Assembly (NCBI GenBank): GCA_963995505.1
Contig: OZ023190.1
Location: 3,924,516 to 3,988,515 of the forward strand
Origin: Hypericum androsaemum
Lineage: Eukaryota; Streptophyta; Magnoliopsida; Malpighiales; Hypericaceae
Length of the DNA: 64,000 bases
Direction: 5' to 3'
Below are positions 19,021-27,965 of the stretch, piece by piece. Position 1 is the stretch's first letter, and each line of letters begins with the position of its first letter. A program made the position numbers and the translations under genes. The notes below the pieces were generated by a model that worked only from the letters and a program-made list of their open reading frames with translations, was not told where the DNA came from and made no database searches.

Positions 19021-21029
19021 CAGGAAATGCCGGGATGAGCATTGTTGTAGTCTTTTCCTTGAGACTACACAATAAAATCCCATTATTTTTCGACTTTACG
19101 AGCAGTCACAAGCCACCGTCATCGTCATAATCCTGTCCTCTAAAGACACCAAGGGTGCGTTTGTTACATATTATGGACTGGACAAAATAGTACAGAACAG
19201 CCTAGTACTGGCCAGAACAAAAAAAAAATTTGGTTCCATCCCGTGTTTGGAAACAATAATGGCTAGAACAAATATAACTAAAAGATGACCACATTACCCT
19301 TCTTCTTCCCCAATTCTTCATCTTCCCCAAGGACAGATTCTTTATGAAATTCTAACTAAAATATCTCCTCAATTTTTTATAATAATTCACAACCAGATAA
19401 AATTAATAAATCTACTAGAATATGAAAAGAAATCCCGAACTAAAATTGAAGTAGGAGAAGAGGAACGTCGTGTGTATCAACCTCGAGGTGGAAGATTCAA
19501 GAACTAGGCTTCAAGTAGATCTAGTAGGAGGGGACGGCGTGGAATCGAAGGGTGAAGAGGTAAATGAGGGGGCGTGGGTCATGTTGATCATGGCCAAAAC
19601 TTGAAGAATCCGGTGGGGCAAGGAAGGTTAGGGTTTGGAAGGAGAGGATGTCAATTGGAGGCGGCTATGGAGTTGAATAGGAAATAAAGGTCACTGTTAT
19701 TGTTTGATTAAAGAGGTGAATTGATTTATGAAGAATTAAAGGCCATTGTTATTATTTGATTGGAGATGGCCATGGATGATGAGAGTGCTGGACGGAGGAA
19801 GGAAGATAAAGAGGGATTAACTAAATGTTGAGTAAGGGTATTGTTAGAAAATTAGTTTATCTTAGTTTTAGGCCCGGTACAATTTTTTTTGTCCCTAGTA
19901 AAAAGGTGGGACAGAATTTAGAAGATGGACAGGACTAAATTTAATTTTTGTGTCAGCCCATTTTTACCCCAAACACTAAACTGGACAAAAATTGATGTCC
20001 AAGCCTGTCCTGTGACTCAAATCAAACGCACCCCAAGAATGGTGTAACAATCCTCATCAGACTTGTTACCATCAAAAGAGTCAGATGTATCAGTTTCCAA
20101 TTCTAGATTGGTAAGATAAACAATGTACTTGACGAGCCATTCGGAGCAGTCCTTACCAATTTCATAAACAACCAAATCAATAAAGCGATAAGATAATCCT
20201 CCAGCTTCCTTCACAAGGTAGAGCTTCCCATTTCATTGCCCGAGATATGGGGAAATCTGGGTAAAAGGATGAGTAAAAGGGCTACCACTGAGACATGGTT
20301 TCATGGTAATGGTGTTGAACCGTTGCTTGTCCACTTCAAAGCGGATCAAGTTCTGATGATCAGCACAAAGCCAGTAAAGAGAGCCATTGCAGAAGCACCA
20401 TTATCGATATTAGAAGCAAAGAATGCTCCTTCAGGACTTTGAAGGGATGACCATGATCGAGAATCCGAGGAATACAGATGAGTGTATAGACTATTATGGG
20501 GCTTGATAACCCCGGAATGAAATGGGGTGACATTGAAGGATCGAAAGCTAGGTTAAGACCAAAAACCATAGTGGACTCAAGACCTGACAGAGGAGGAGGT
20601 GGAATTAATGAGAAATTCTTGGTAGTGGGGTTGCAAACGAAGTAATCTTCGAGATGGTGAATTTCATCAATGGGGGCGGAAGCACATAGCATAAGACCGT
20701 TGCAGGATTGGATTATTCTAACATCTGATTTTTCTATCGATGCAACAGAAGGTGCAAACTCCGAATGTTCACCATCAAGTCCAACAAAATCAAAGCTTCC
20801 GGTAAAGTTGGGGAAAATGAAGCCTGAAACAGAAAGGGAGCGGAAGTTTCTGCTGCTCAGAGAAGTCAGAGCTAGAAATGAGGAGAAGCCAGGGCTTGGA
20901 GACGCACATGAACCTCACAAGAGACCTCACCGAAAGGCGTAGTAGGATCTCGCTCATCAGATGTTCATTCCCCACAATCTTCTCAGCTGAAGTCTTACGA
21001 GATACGGAAGTAAGGAGGATTTGGGACAT
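19021..21029 (-). pseudogene. F-box/FBA unit G, full length, frameshifted, split by MITE
   Basis: Minus-strand unit, ATG about 21,029 (MSQILLTSVSRKTSAEKIVG), F-box SEILLRLSVRSLVRFMCVSK in which the usual P is S. A loss of about 7 bp at the HTHSS region (near 20,860) shifts the frame. Later blocks are ASAPIDEIHHLEDYFVCNPT and FGLNLAFDPSMSPHF, then shifted SRSWSSLQSPEG- and LCADHQNLIRFEV-like sequence, then DLVVYEIGKDCSEWLVKYIV and DEDCYTILG. The Harbinger-like element at 19153-20033 sits in the C-terminal tail. Several frameshifts make it a pseudogene. Confidence 0.75.
19153..20033. mobile_element. Harbinger-like non-autonomous element (881 bp)
   Basis: Terminal inverted repeats GGGTGCGTTTG (19153) and CAAACGCACCC (ends 20033), with a 3-bp duplication caa (19150-19152 and 20034-20036). 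Excising it restores the family sequence gacaccaagaatgg. A 3-bp TSD and a G-rich TIR are typical of PIF/Harbinger MITEs. The interior is AT-rich with no transposase. Confidence 0.8.
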
Positions 21030-21179
21030 TTGGTCTTGGAAGTTGGATAGTGCTAATATCCAGAAGACGAATCTAAGAAAGAGTTGGGGTAATTTTTTGA
21101 TGGTGGATATTATTGCTTTGGCTGTTGAGATGATATTACAGGGAGGAGGGTCCATTGCTTTTGATTCTCTGTAATAGAA

Positions 21180-21769
21180 GAGCTAGGGTAAATGAAGCGT
21201 GGTTATAAAGGCTACTGTTACTATTTTTTTATAGGTAAATTTTATTTAGTAATAGTAAGTATTATTTAATAATTACGAGTGTAGAATTCTTGGCATAGTA
21301 GTATGGAGATTGTAGCCGAAGATCTCATCAGAAACAATGCTCCTGCAAAATCTAATGGAAATAAAGCAAGGCTACTGTTACTATACTGCCGCACTTGTGT
21401 ACTTTGCATGAGCGCTTCGTATTCCAACGTTGTTGTTGTTGTTGTTTCCGATAATATTACAGTATTGTACTGCAACTCTTCAGAGGTAAAGCGTGCGAAA
21501 TGGGAAAAAGAACGTTAATTATGGAGAGATATTGCAGAAACAAAGATATCACTTATGGATTCTAGGAACCTAGACTCTTGAAATTCTATAACAGATGGCA
21601 ATGTGTTTTTTTTGAAGAAGTAAAGATTTTATTAGGTATAAAGATATGGCAATTACACTCGGATTTTGAAAATATACGATCCATTGATTTTGATAAGGAC
21701 CAGACCATAATCCTTGCTAGATCCTTATTTTTTTCAAAGAGTAAGGATATAAATCTATTCGGAAATACA
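21180..21769. other. Spacer upstream of unit G
   Basis: Upstream DNA of unit G and part of a duplicated block (gatattgcagaaacaaagatatcac...gattctaggaac, about 21,520-21,600) that recurs near 22,270, 26,310 and 31,125. No gene is recognised. Confidence 0.45.
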
Positions 21770-21960
21770 TACGACTTTGAAATGCACCGACCTCGAAGGA
21801 TCGAAAGCGAGATTAAACCTGACACGACGTTGGAATCAAGACCTGCCAAATGCGAAGGAGTGAGTACTGCAGTGTACATTTATCTATCCAGTACTGGGAG
21901 GAGGGTCCATTGCTTTCGAAGACCTGGAAGGGAATGGAAGAGTAATGGAACATGAGAGCG
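21770..21960 (-). pseudogene. F-box/FBA unit H, short internal fragment
   Basis: A scrap with the segment ctttgaaatgcaccgacctcgaaggatcgaaag...gaatcaagacctgcc, which encodes the minus-strand GLDS...LNLAFDPSRSPHFK region. At about 21,885 it jumps directly to the unit upstream block (ccagtactgggaggagggtccattgctttc). The F-box and most of the FBA region have been deleted. Confidence 0.65.
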
Positions 21961-23090
21961 TGGTTATAAAGGCTGCTGCTTGTAATTTTAATAGTCGTAT
22001 GCATTGCAACTTTTTAATAGTCCGTTACTTATAATTTTAACTTTTGGGTACATTTCAGGGAGTTTTGGTATTCCGATTTCTTATAGTCGGATGTTCGTTG
22101 CTTTAATTTTGGTGCGTAAATAAATAAATAATTACTTACTAAAAAAGGCTGCTGCTACTACAGTTGTTGTTTCCCATTATGTTCAAGCCACGGCTCTTCC
22201 TCTTCTCCGTCCAATATTCTATACAAAGGATAGATACAACTATTGGGAATTGGAAAAAAAAAAGATAATTAAGTTTCAAGAGATGTTGCAGAAACCAAAA
22301 TATCAACCTCATGGATTCTAAGAACAAGACTCTTAATATTCTATATAAATCATTATGTTTTAGAATACATGATAGGGATAATACTCGAAGTTAGGTCAAA
22401 GTAGTAAGGAATTGATTTTATGTGGGTTAAGTTTCGCGAATGTGAAAAAGAGCAACCTAAATAGTTAGTTCATCTAGTTAGTATTGTGTTTTAGATAGAT
22501 TTTTTTAATTATAAGTTGAATGTATTCACGAGCACTAACGGTTGTAACATATAGTGAGTATTTTGACAATTATTTATGAATAAATAAAATTTTACTTTTA
22601 TTCAAAAGAAAAGTTTTTGTCAGCTAACTTATAATGTTTAGTGAAAATAATACCAAAAAATGTGAACGGGCATAAATTTCCAAAAAGGGTTTTAATACTT
22701 CTGATACATTAATGATCAAGTTTTCTTAGAGGAAAATTTTGACAAATTTGACAAGCAAAAGTTAAGAGAAAATTGAGAAATTTTCAGGTTTTTCCCTAAA
22801 CATTTTACACAATAGTAATATTTAAAAGAATGGTTAACTTGCAGGAATCATCTTTATGCCAATTAATGGAGATTTTTTTTACAAAGCTAGAGACAATTTA
22901 TGGCGCATTAGAATGGTTAACTTGCAGGAATTATCTTTATGCCTTGTGCAATTTGAAGTAGGAACCCTCTAATCACATTTTTTATTCTGCAACTTCGCAT
23001 CCAAAACATGAAACCATTTCCTCAAATTGGTCGGGTCTAAATGGTGCATAGGAGGATCGACATCGGGCTTCTTGGAGGGCCGGGTGATCA
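21961..23090. other. Spacer with duplicated F-box-unit upstream block
   Basis: About 22,140-22,500 matches 26,200-26,520 (cccattat...ggaattggaaaaaaa...gattctaagaac-aagactct...catctagt), an upstream block that travels with the F-box units. About 22,800-22,970 has a local direct repeat (gaatggttaacttgcaggaat). The rest is AT-rich with no gene. Confidence 0.5.
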
Positions 23091-23120
23091 GCTCTGTTTT
23101 GTGTCTTCGATGGCGAGCAT

Positions 23121-23939
23121 ATGGTCGTTGAATTGGATGCAGATAGATCATCAGTTTGTGCAAATTTTGGGAAGCGCGCTTTGATTGGAAGGTTAGTGAT
23201 GCCGAGAGGCACCAAACCTTGCTCAACATTTGACTTGAAAGCTGCTATCTCCAAAGTTTGGTCTGTGCAAGCGTGGAAGTTGCTTCCTCTTGGCCTAGGG
23301 TACTTTGGTTTTCAGTTTGAGAAGGAGCAAGATAAGGACGTGGTCTGGAGCTCTTCTGATTGGAGACTTCCTCAGGGATGTCTTTACTTGCAGCCATGGG
23401 TACCCTATTTTAAGCCCACGAAGGTTTCTTCGACTCTTACAAAGGTATGGATTACATTAGGGGGGTTGTGCATGGAGCATGTCGCTAATGATATCATACT
23501 TGGACTAGCTGCGGCCATTGGTAACCCCATTCGATCAGACTTGACTGCATTAAATAGGTTTAATGGCGCTTTGGTACGGGTTTTGGTGGAACTAGACATG
23601 TCCAAGCCTCGTCGGAAAGAAGTTGTATTGAAGCTTGAGGAGGGCACGGTCTTAGTTGATGTGGTGTACGAGAATTTGCCTCTTTTCTGCGAGCATTGCA
23701 AAATCATTGGTCATGATTTAGACTCTTGCCGAAAACTGCACCCACGGGTTGAGGGTCCCAAGAGGTCCGTGGGGAAGCAGGTGTGGCAACAAAAGAATGA
23801 GTGCTCCCCTAGTTCACCAACCAGCATTGAAGCTGAGGAGTGCTCATCTCTTGCCCTTATTACTGTATTGGAAAATTTTGTGCAACAGGTAGTACGCGAA
23901 GAGGAGGATCAAGAGGATGGTGATTCGGTGGTACTTTAG
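23121..23939 (+). CDS. LINE ORF1-type protein (DUF4283, CCHC zinc knuckle)
   Basis: A 272-codon ORF with the layout of plant LINE ORF1 proteins. An N-terminal DUF4283 region (FGKRALIGRLV, AISKVWSVQAWKLLPLG, GYFGFQFEKEQDKDVVWSSSDW, LQPWVPYFKP) is followed by PIRSDLTALNRFNGALVRVL and a zinc knuckle CEHCKIIGHDLDSC near residue 195, then a variable acidic tail. In the family the protein binds RNA and packages the LINE transcript. The stop TAG at 23937-23939 is followed about 100 bp later by another open stretch in a different frame, so the original ORF was longer. Confidence 0.8.
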   Translation: MVVELDADRSSVCANFGKRALIGRLVMPRGTKPCSTFDLKAAISKVWSVQAWKLLPLGLGYFGFQFEKEQDKDVVWSSSDWRLPQGCLYLQPWVPYFKPTKVSSTLTKVWITLGGLCMEHVANDIILGLAAAIGNPIRSDLTALNRFNGALVRVLVELDMSKPRRKEVVLKLEEGTVLVDVVYENLPLFCEHCKIIGHDLDSCRKLHPRVEGPKRSVGKQVWQQKNECSPSSPTSIEAEECSSLALITVLENFVQQVVREEEDQEDGDSVVL

Positions 23940-24044
23940 GTCCCTGATGATGCGAGGGAAGAGGGTGAAACTCTACCTGGTGACAAAGAGGGTGAAACTC
24001 TACCGGGTGATAAATGTTCTCCATTAAGTACAGGTCAGAATGAT

Positions 24045-24773
24045 TTGGTCCAGTTGATGGTGCTTGATGAAGTTCCTAAGCAGTCTCCAATGCCAAGTAC
24101 AAATAACTTAGAGGGGGATTGTGGTGTAATGATTGAGGAGGTTTCGCCCTCCCAAGATATAGGTCAGGTATCTTTAGGCCCGATTATAATAGAGCCGTTG
24201 ACGCCAGCTTCACATGTGACTGACTCATCGGGTTCTAAGCCTAGGTCATCATCGGGCAAGAAAAAGGGGCGCAAGAATGGCCCTTCCTCGGCTGAGTTAT
24301 TGGCATCACTGTCTCCTGAGGATTTGGCAATAGTTGAAGCTAGGAAGGCAGCATATGTTGCAGCGGGCGGGATTTTACCTACTAGCTCATTCGGTTCAAA
24401 GGGCTCCAAGCATAAAGGTTTGAAACCGGGTTTCCTTGGCAAGGGAACCCCAATAATACCGGGACCGTCCACATCTATTTTGGGCAGCGCCTCTGCTTTA
24501 CCTACTACAGATCCCATGCCTATCCCAGGTCAAGAGGGCAATGGGGTTGTTGTTTTTTCTAACAACGATGATCTTCCGGACTCGCTGAAGTTCATGGGTT
24601 CGATTACGAAGAAGATGAAGAACAATTGGGCGGACGAGGTGGATTCTCAGCCGGACATGGAAGAATCAACTTTACCACCTGCCAAGAACACTCGCTTTCA
24701 AGCGCGGAAGCAGGCTGGGACTACCTATGCCAGTAAGGATCTACGTTGGCTGGAGTATGAGGTGGACTTTTGA
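24045..24773 (+). CDS. Continuation of the ORF1-type protein (variable tail)
   Basis: A 242-codon open frame after 23121-23939. It is Ser/Pro-rich, with SSGKKKGRKNGPSSAELLAS and, at the end, NWADEVDSQPD and KDLRWLEYEVDF, the kind of ending seen in ORF1-like proteins just before ORF2 or a poly(A) tail. The intervening 100 bp contains a duplicated gagggtgaaactctacc unit. A duplication-induced frameshift therefore probably separates the two ORFs. Confidence 0.6.
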   Translation: MVQLMVLDEVPKQSPMPSTNNLEGDCGVMIEEVSPSQDIGQVSLGPIIIEPLTPASHVTDSSGSKPRSSSGKKKGRKNGPSSAELLASLSPEDLAIVEARKAAYVAAGGILPTSSFGSKGSKHKGLKPGFLGKGTPIIPGPSTSILGSASALPTTDPMPIPGQEGNGVVVFSNNDDLPDSLKFMGSITKKMKNNWADEVDSQPDMEESTLPPAKNTRFQARKQAGTTYASKDLRWLEYEVDF

Positions 24774-24990
24774 TGCGCCGCGTTTGATCGCTTTAGATCA
24801 TTGTTTCCTTCATCGGCCTCGCTATCCCTCAAGTTTGTAGGGTCGAGTTCTTCTTTATGGCGATAGGCTTGCTGTTTTGCGGTTTTCTATTCGGCCTTTG
24901 TGTTTACTTCTCTCCTGTTTTCTTTTTCCCTTCCTGTAACTTTTTCGTTTCTTTGAGTAATAAAGTTTCTTTTCGCCTAAAAAAAAAAAA

Positions 24991-25629
24991 GTTCTGAAGA
25001 TCAGCACAAAGCCAGTATATGGATCCATTACAGAAGACACCGTTGTTAAGAGTAGAAGGTAAAAATGCTCTCGTTCAGGACTTTCAAGGGACGTCCACGA
25101 CCGAGAATTCGAGGAATACAGATGAGCGGATAGATTATTATCGGGTTCAATCAACCCAGAAAAACATACAACTTTGAAATGAGGCGACCTCAAAGGATCG
25201 AAAGTGAGGTTAAGACCTGAAACCACGGTGGAATCAAGACCTGCCAAAGGAGGAGGTGGAATAGATGAGAGCTTCTTGGTGGTGAATTTCATCAAAGGGA
25301 GCGGAGGAACAGAGAATAAGCCCGTTACAAGATCGGATGATTTTAACATCTGGTTTTTCCAAGAAAGCAAGACAAGGTGCAAATTCCGAACGTGCACCAT
25401 CAAGTCCAACTAAGACGAAGCTCTTGAATAAGTCGCGGAGAAAGAAGCCTGAAACAGGAAAGGAACGGACGTTCATGTTGCTGTGGGTGTCAGAGAAGTG
25501 AGAGCTGGAAATGAGGAGAAGCCAGGGCTTGGAGACGCACTTGAACCTTACAAGAGACCTCACCGGAAGGCGTACCAGGATCTCGCTTAGCAGATCTTCG
25601 TTATCAGCAATCTTCTCGGCTGATGTCAT
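24991..25629 (-). pseudogene. F-box/FBA unit I, 5' half, truncated
   Basis: Minus-strand, ATG 25629. The F-box is intact (AEKIADNEDLLSEILVRLP, VRSLVRFKCVSKPWLLLISS). Then VSGFFLRDLF, LVGLDGARSEFAPCLAF and CNGLILCSSAPFDEIHH follow. Here the LEDYFVCNP segment is deleted and the frame shifts; FBA sequence resumes in another frame (KKLSSIPPPPLAGLDSTVVS, LNLTFDPLRSPHFKVVCFSG, YSSNSRSWTSLESPE). At 24,991 the unit is cut by the poly(A) end of the ORF1 retroposon, and its 3' part is not found on the other side. Confidence 0.8.
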
Positions 25630-25639
25630 GGAAACAGAT

Positions 25640-27130
25640 GTATGGAGGATTTGGGATACTTGGTCATGGTTGTTGGATACTACAGTTCGGCTGATGAGAT
25701 ATTCTTACCGGAAATGTCCATTCCGATAGGCTGGTCAGGTCTGGAATGGAAGAGTTGGGGTTGATGAAAGGATAGTTTAATTATAAAGGTTGCTATATAT
25801 ACAGGTCCCAGATTTGGATTATTGGTTAGTATTCTGCATTGATGACTTCCTCTTCTTCTTGTTCTTAATTCCCATGATATATTCAATGCCCGGCTCTTTC
25901 CCTTCTTCCAATCTCCGCCAGAGATTTTTTCAGATGTAAATGTGATTTTTTTTATCTATAAACTTTTGTATTAATCACCCAGGTAAATGTGATTTTATTA
26001 GAGTATTTACACATAAAAGTAGAATTCTCTTTCTATAATATGAGGTTTTAGTCACGAGTCTTTTTAAAAATTTCGTAACGGTAAGACTAAAACATCTTCT
26101 CAGCCGATGACGTGGAAACGGATGTAAGGAGGAGTTAGGATAGTTGATGTTGGATATCACCAACGGAAGAGAGATGATAGATGAGAGCGTGGTTGTAACT
26201 TGTAAAAGCTGCCAGTTGTAGTTTCCCATAATATACAAGTCATGGCTCTTCTATGCAAAGGATAGACATAACAATTGGGAATTGGAAAAAAATTTAAGAT
26301 AATTAATCTTTGTTCCAGAGACCCAAATATTAAACTTGTGGATTCTAAGAACGAGACTCTTGATGTTCTATATCATTCATTATGTTTTAAAATTCAGGAG
26401 AGTGATTATGCTCCGAATTAGATCAAAATAGTCAGAAATTATTTTTATGTGGTTTAAGTTTCGGGAACTTGAAAAAAAAACCAACCTAAAATAGTTTGTT
26501 CATCTGACTATAGCTCATAAACATATCAAGGATTAATTGGGTGGCGAGGGGAGGAGAAAGGCGAGAGGATTTGAGATTTTTAGGATTTCAATTTGATGTT
26601 TTAGAGTTGAAGGATAGAGTCCAATCAAAAAGCGTAACAAGTAATTGAAGTCGAGGAAGGATCGCGAGAGATTAATCGTTGCCGAGTTGAAGTTGATCTG
26701 AAGCTATCGTTCGCTGGACTTGGGTCGGAGCCCACCAGCCCATTTGCCTTTTACTGTTATTTTGGGCCATTATCTCAGATAATCAATTTCATTTTATTGC
26801 AAGTTTGAGGACAACCTAGTTAATTCTACCTTTCAAAAAAAAAACTTAGTAATTCTAGTTTAATTAGCAGTCATCCCCTAAAACTAGTATCAATACAATA
26901 AATGAATGCAATCAAGGTTGGAGAAAATTACAAAATATGCGGAGAACATTATAGTATAGTTATAAATAAATTGCTTGCCATTCGACAGAAACACTGTTTT
27001 TGAGAATAAAACGCTTCACTTGATTCAATAAAAAACTCGGCTAGTGAGATATCTGTACTCGGATGAAGGTCCATTGCTTTTGATGATCTGAATTGGAATG
27101 GAAGATGTAGTCTCGACGAGAGTGGTTATA
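25640..27130. other. Spacer with F-box-unit upstream fragments
   Basis: Upstream DNA of unit I, then a second unit remnant made only of 5' sequence (cttctcagccgatgacgtggaaacgg, about 26,095). The duplicated upstream block follows (26,200-26,520), and another scrap lies at about 27,040-27,125 (ctcggatgaaggtccattgcttttgatgatct). No coding sequence survives. Confidence 0.5.
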
Positions 27131-27252
27131 TGATAAAGGGGGAGTTCTTGGAGATAAACAACTCGAAGAAAACTCTATAAAATCAAGTCTGTTCGGATAA
27201 ACTCAAGGAGATATTCGAAGTTTTGATAAAAAATAAGCAAAAGAAGAGACCT
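27131..27252 (-). repeat. LTR remnant of the 390-4557 element family
   Basis: Matches the first 120 bp (plus-strand reading) of the 491-bp LTR: tgataaag...ttcttggag, then actcgaagaaaactc, aaaatcaagtctg, gatattcgaagttttgata. It is diverged and truncated at about 27,252, so it is an older insertion of the same or a sister family, again next to an F-box-unit fragment. Confidence 0.7.
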
Positions 27253-27955
27253 TAGATCAACTTTATCGGTGAGCCTTCGCGATCGATCATAGCTACAGGA
27301 CAAAAATGGTTGAAATTCCGCGATCGGCCTATTTTTTTCTTTCTTTTTATCTTAATTCAATCTTAATCACATATGACAAAATATTATTCGTTAAAATAAA
27401 TATTGTTGGATATTATTTGTATGATTATAAAAATTAAATTTATCTTTTAATGAAAATAAAAATTTAAAAATTAGTCTTTTTCAATTGTCTATAAATAAAG
27501 CAAAATATTTTTGATTCGTATTTTTCAATTATCTATAAAAAGAGCTCGATTTTTTCTATTCTATATGCAAATTCGTATAGATAATATATGTATGTCTATG
27601 CGAAATTAATTGTTTATTTGGTGAATGGATTGAATGAGATCACTAATAAAGATATACAAAATTAGGTTGGATTGAATTGGATTGAGTTATATTTTAATAA
27701 GAGAAAAATTAATTATTTATTTAGTTTCACTCACCAATAAATATAGTTTTATACTCAACACGCTTTCCTCCTCCTCATCAAGGGAATATTTACAACTGTT
27801 ACATAAAGTTTCCTTAGTACCTTCAAGGAATATGTTGTCCCCTGTGATGGCAAATCAACCCCACATCAGCAAAAGACTACAACTTTTTTTTTTTGAGAAA
27901 GGCAAAAGATTACAACTTGGTGACCAAGTTTTCTGGCCCAAAAGACAGCTGCTAA
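27253..27955. other. AT-rich spacer
   Basis: Strongly AT-rich with short direct repeats (tttttcaattatctataaa about 27,480-27,540). No gene is recognised. The last 10 bp (gtaaagggaa, from 27956) are the left TSD of the second LINE. Confidence 0.4.
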
Positions 27956-27965
27956 GTAAAGGGAA

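Larger units (their letters stand above)
23091..24990 (+). mobile_element. ORF1-only LINE-type retroposon ending in poly(A)
   Basis: A plus-strand copy with a DUF4283/zinc-knuckle ORF1, an AATAAA-like signal (gagtaataaag, near 24,955) and a 12-A tail at about 24,979-24,990. The tail joins directly to F-box unit I coding DNA. No ORF2 (endonuclease/RT) follows ORF1, so it is non-autonomous or a reverse-transcribed ORF1 transcript. Its 3' end differs from that of the two LINEs here. I could not find a matching TSD at the left end, which is probably 5'-truncated or deleted. Confidence 0.65.
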
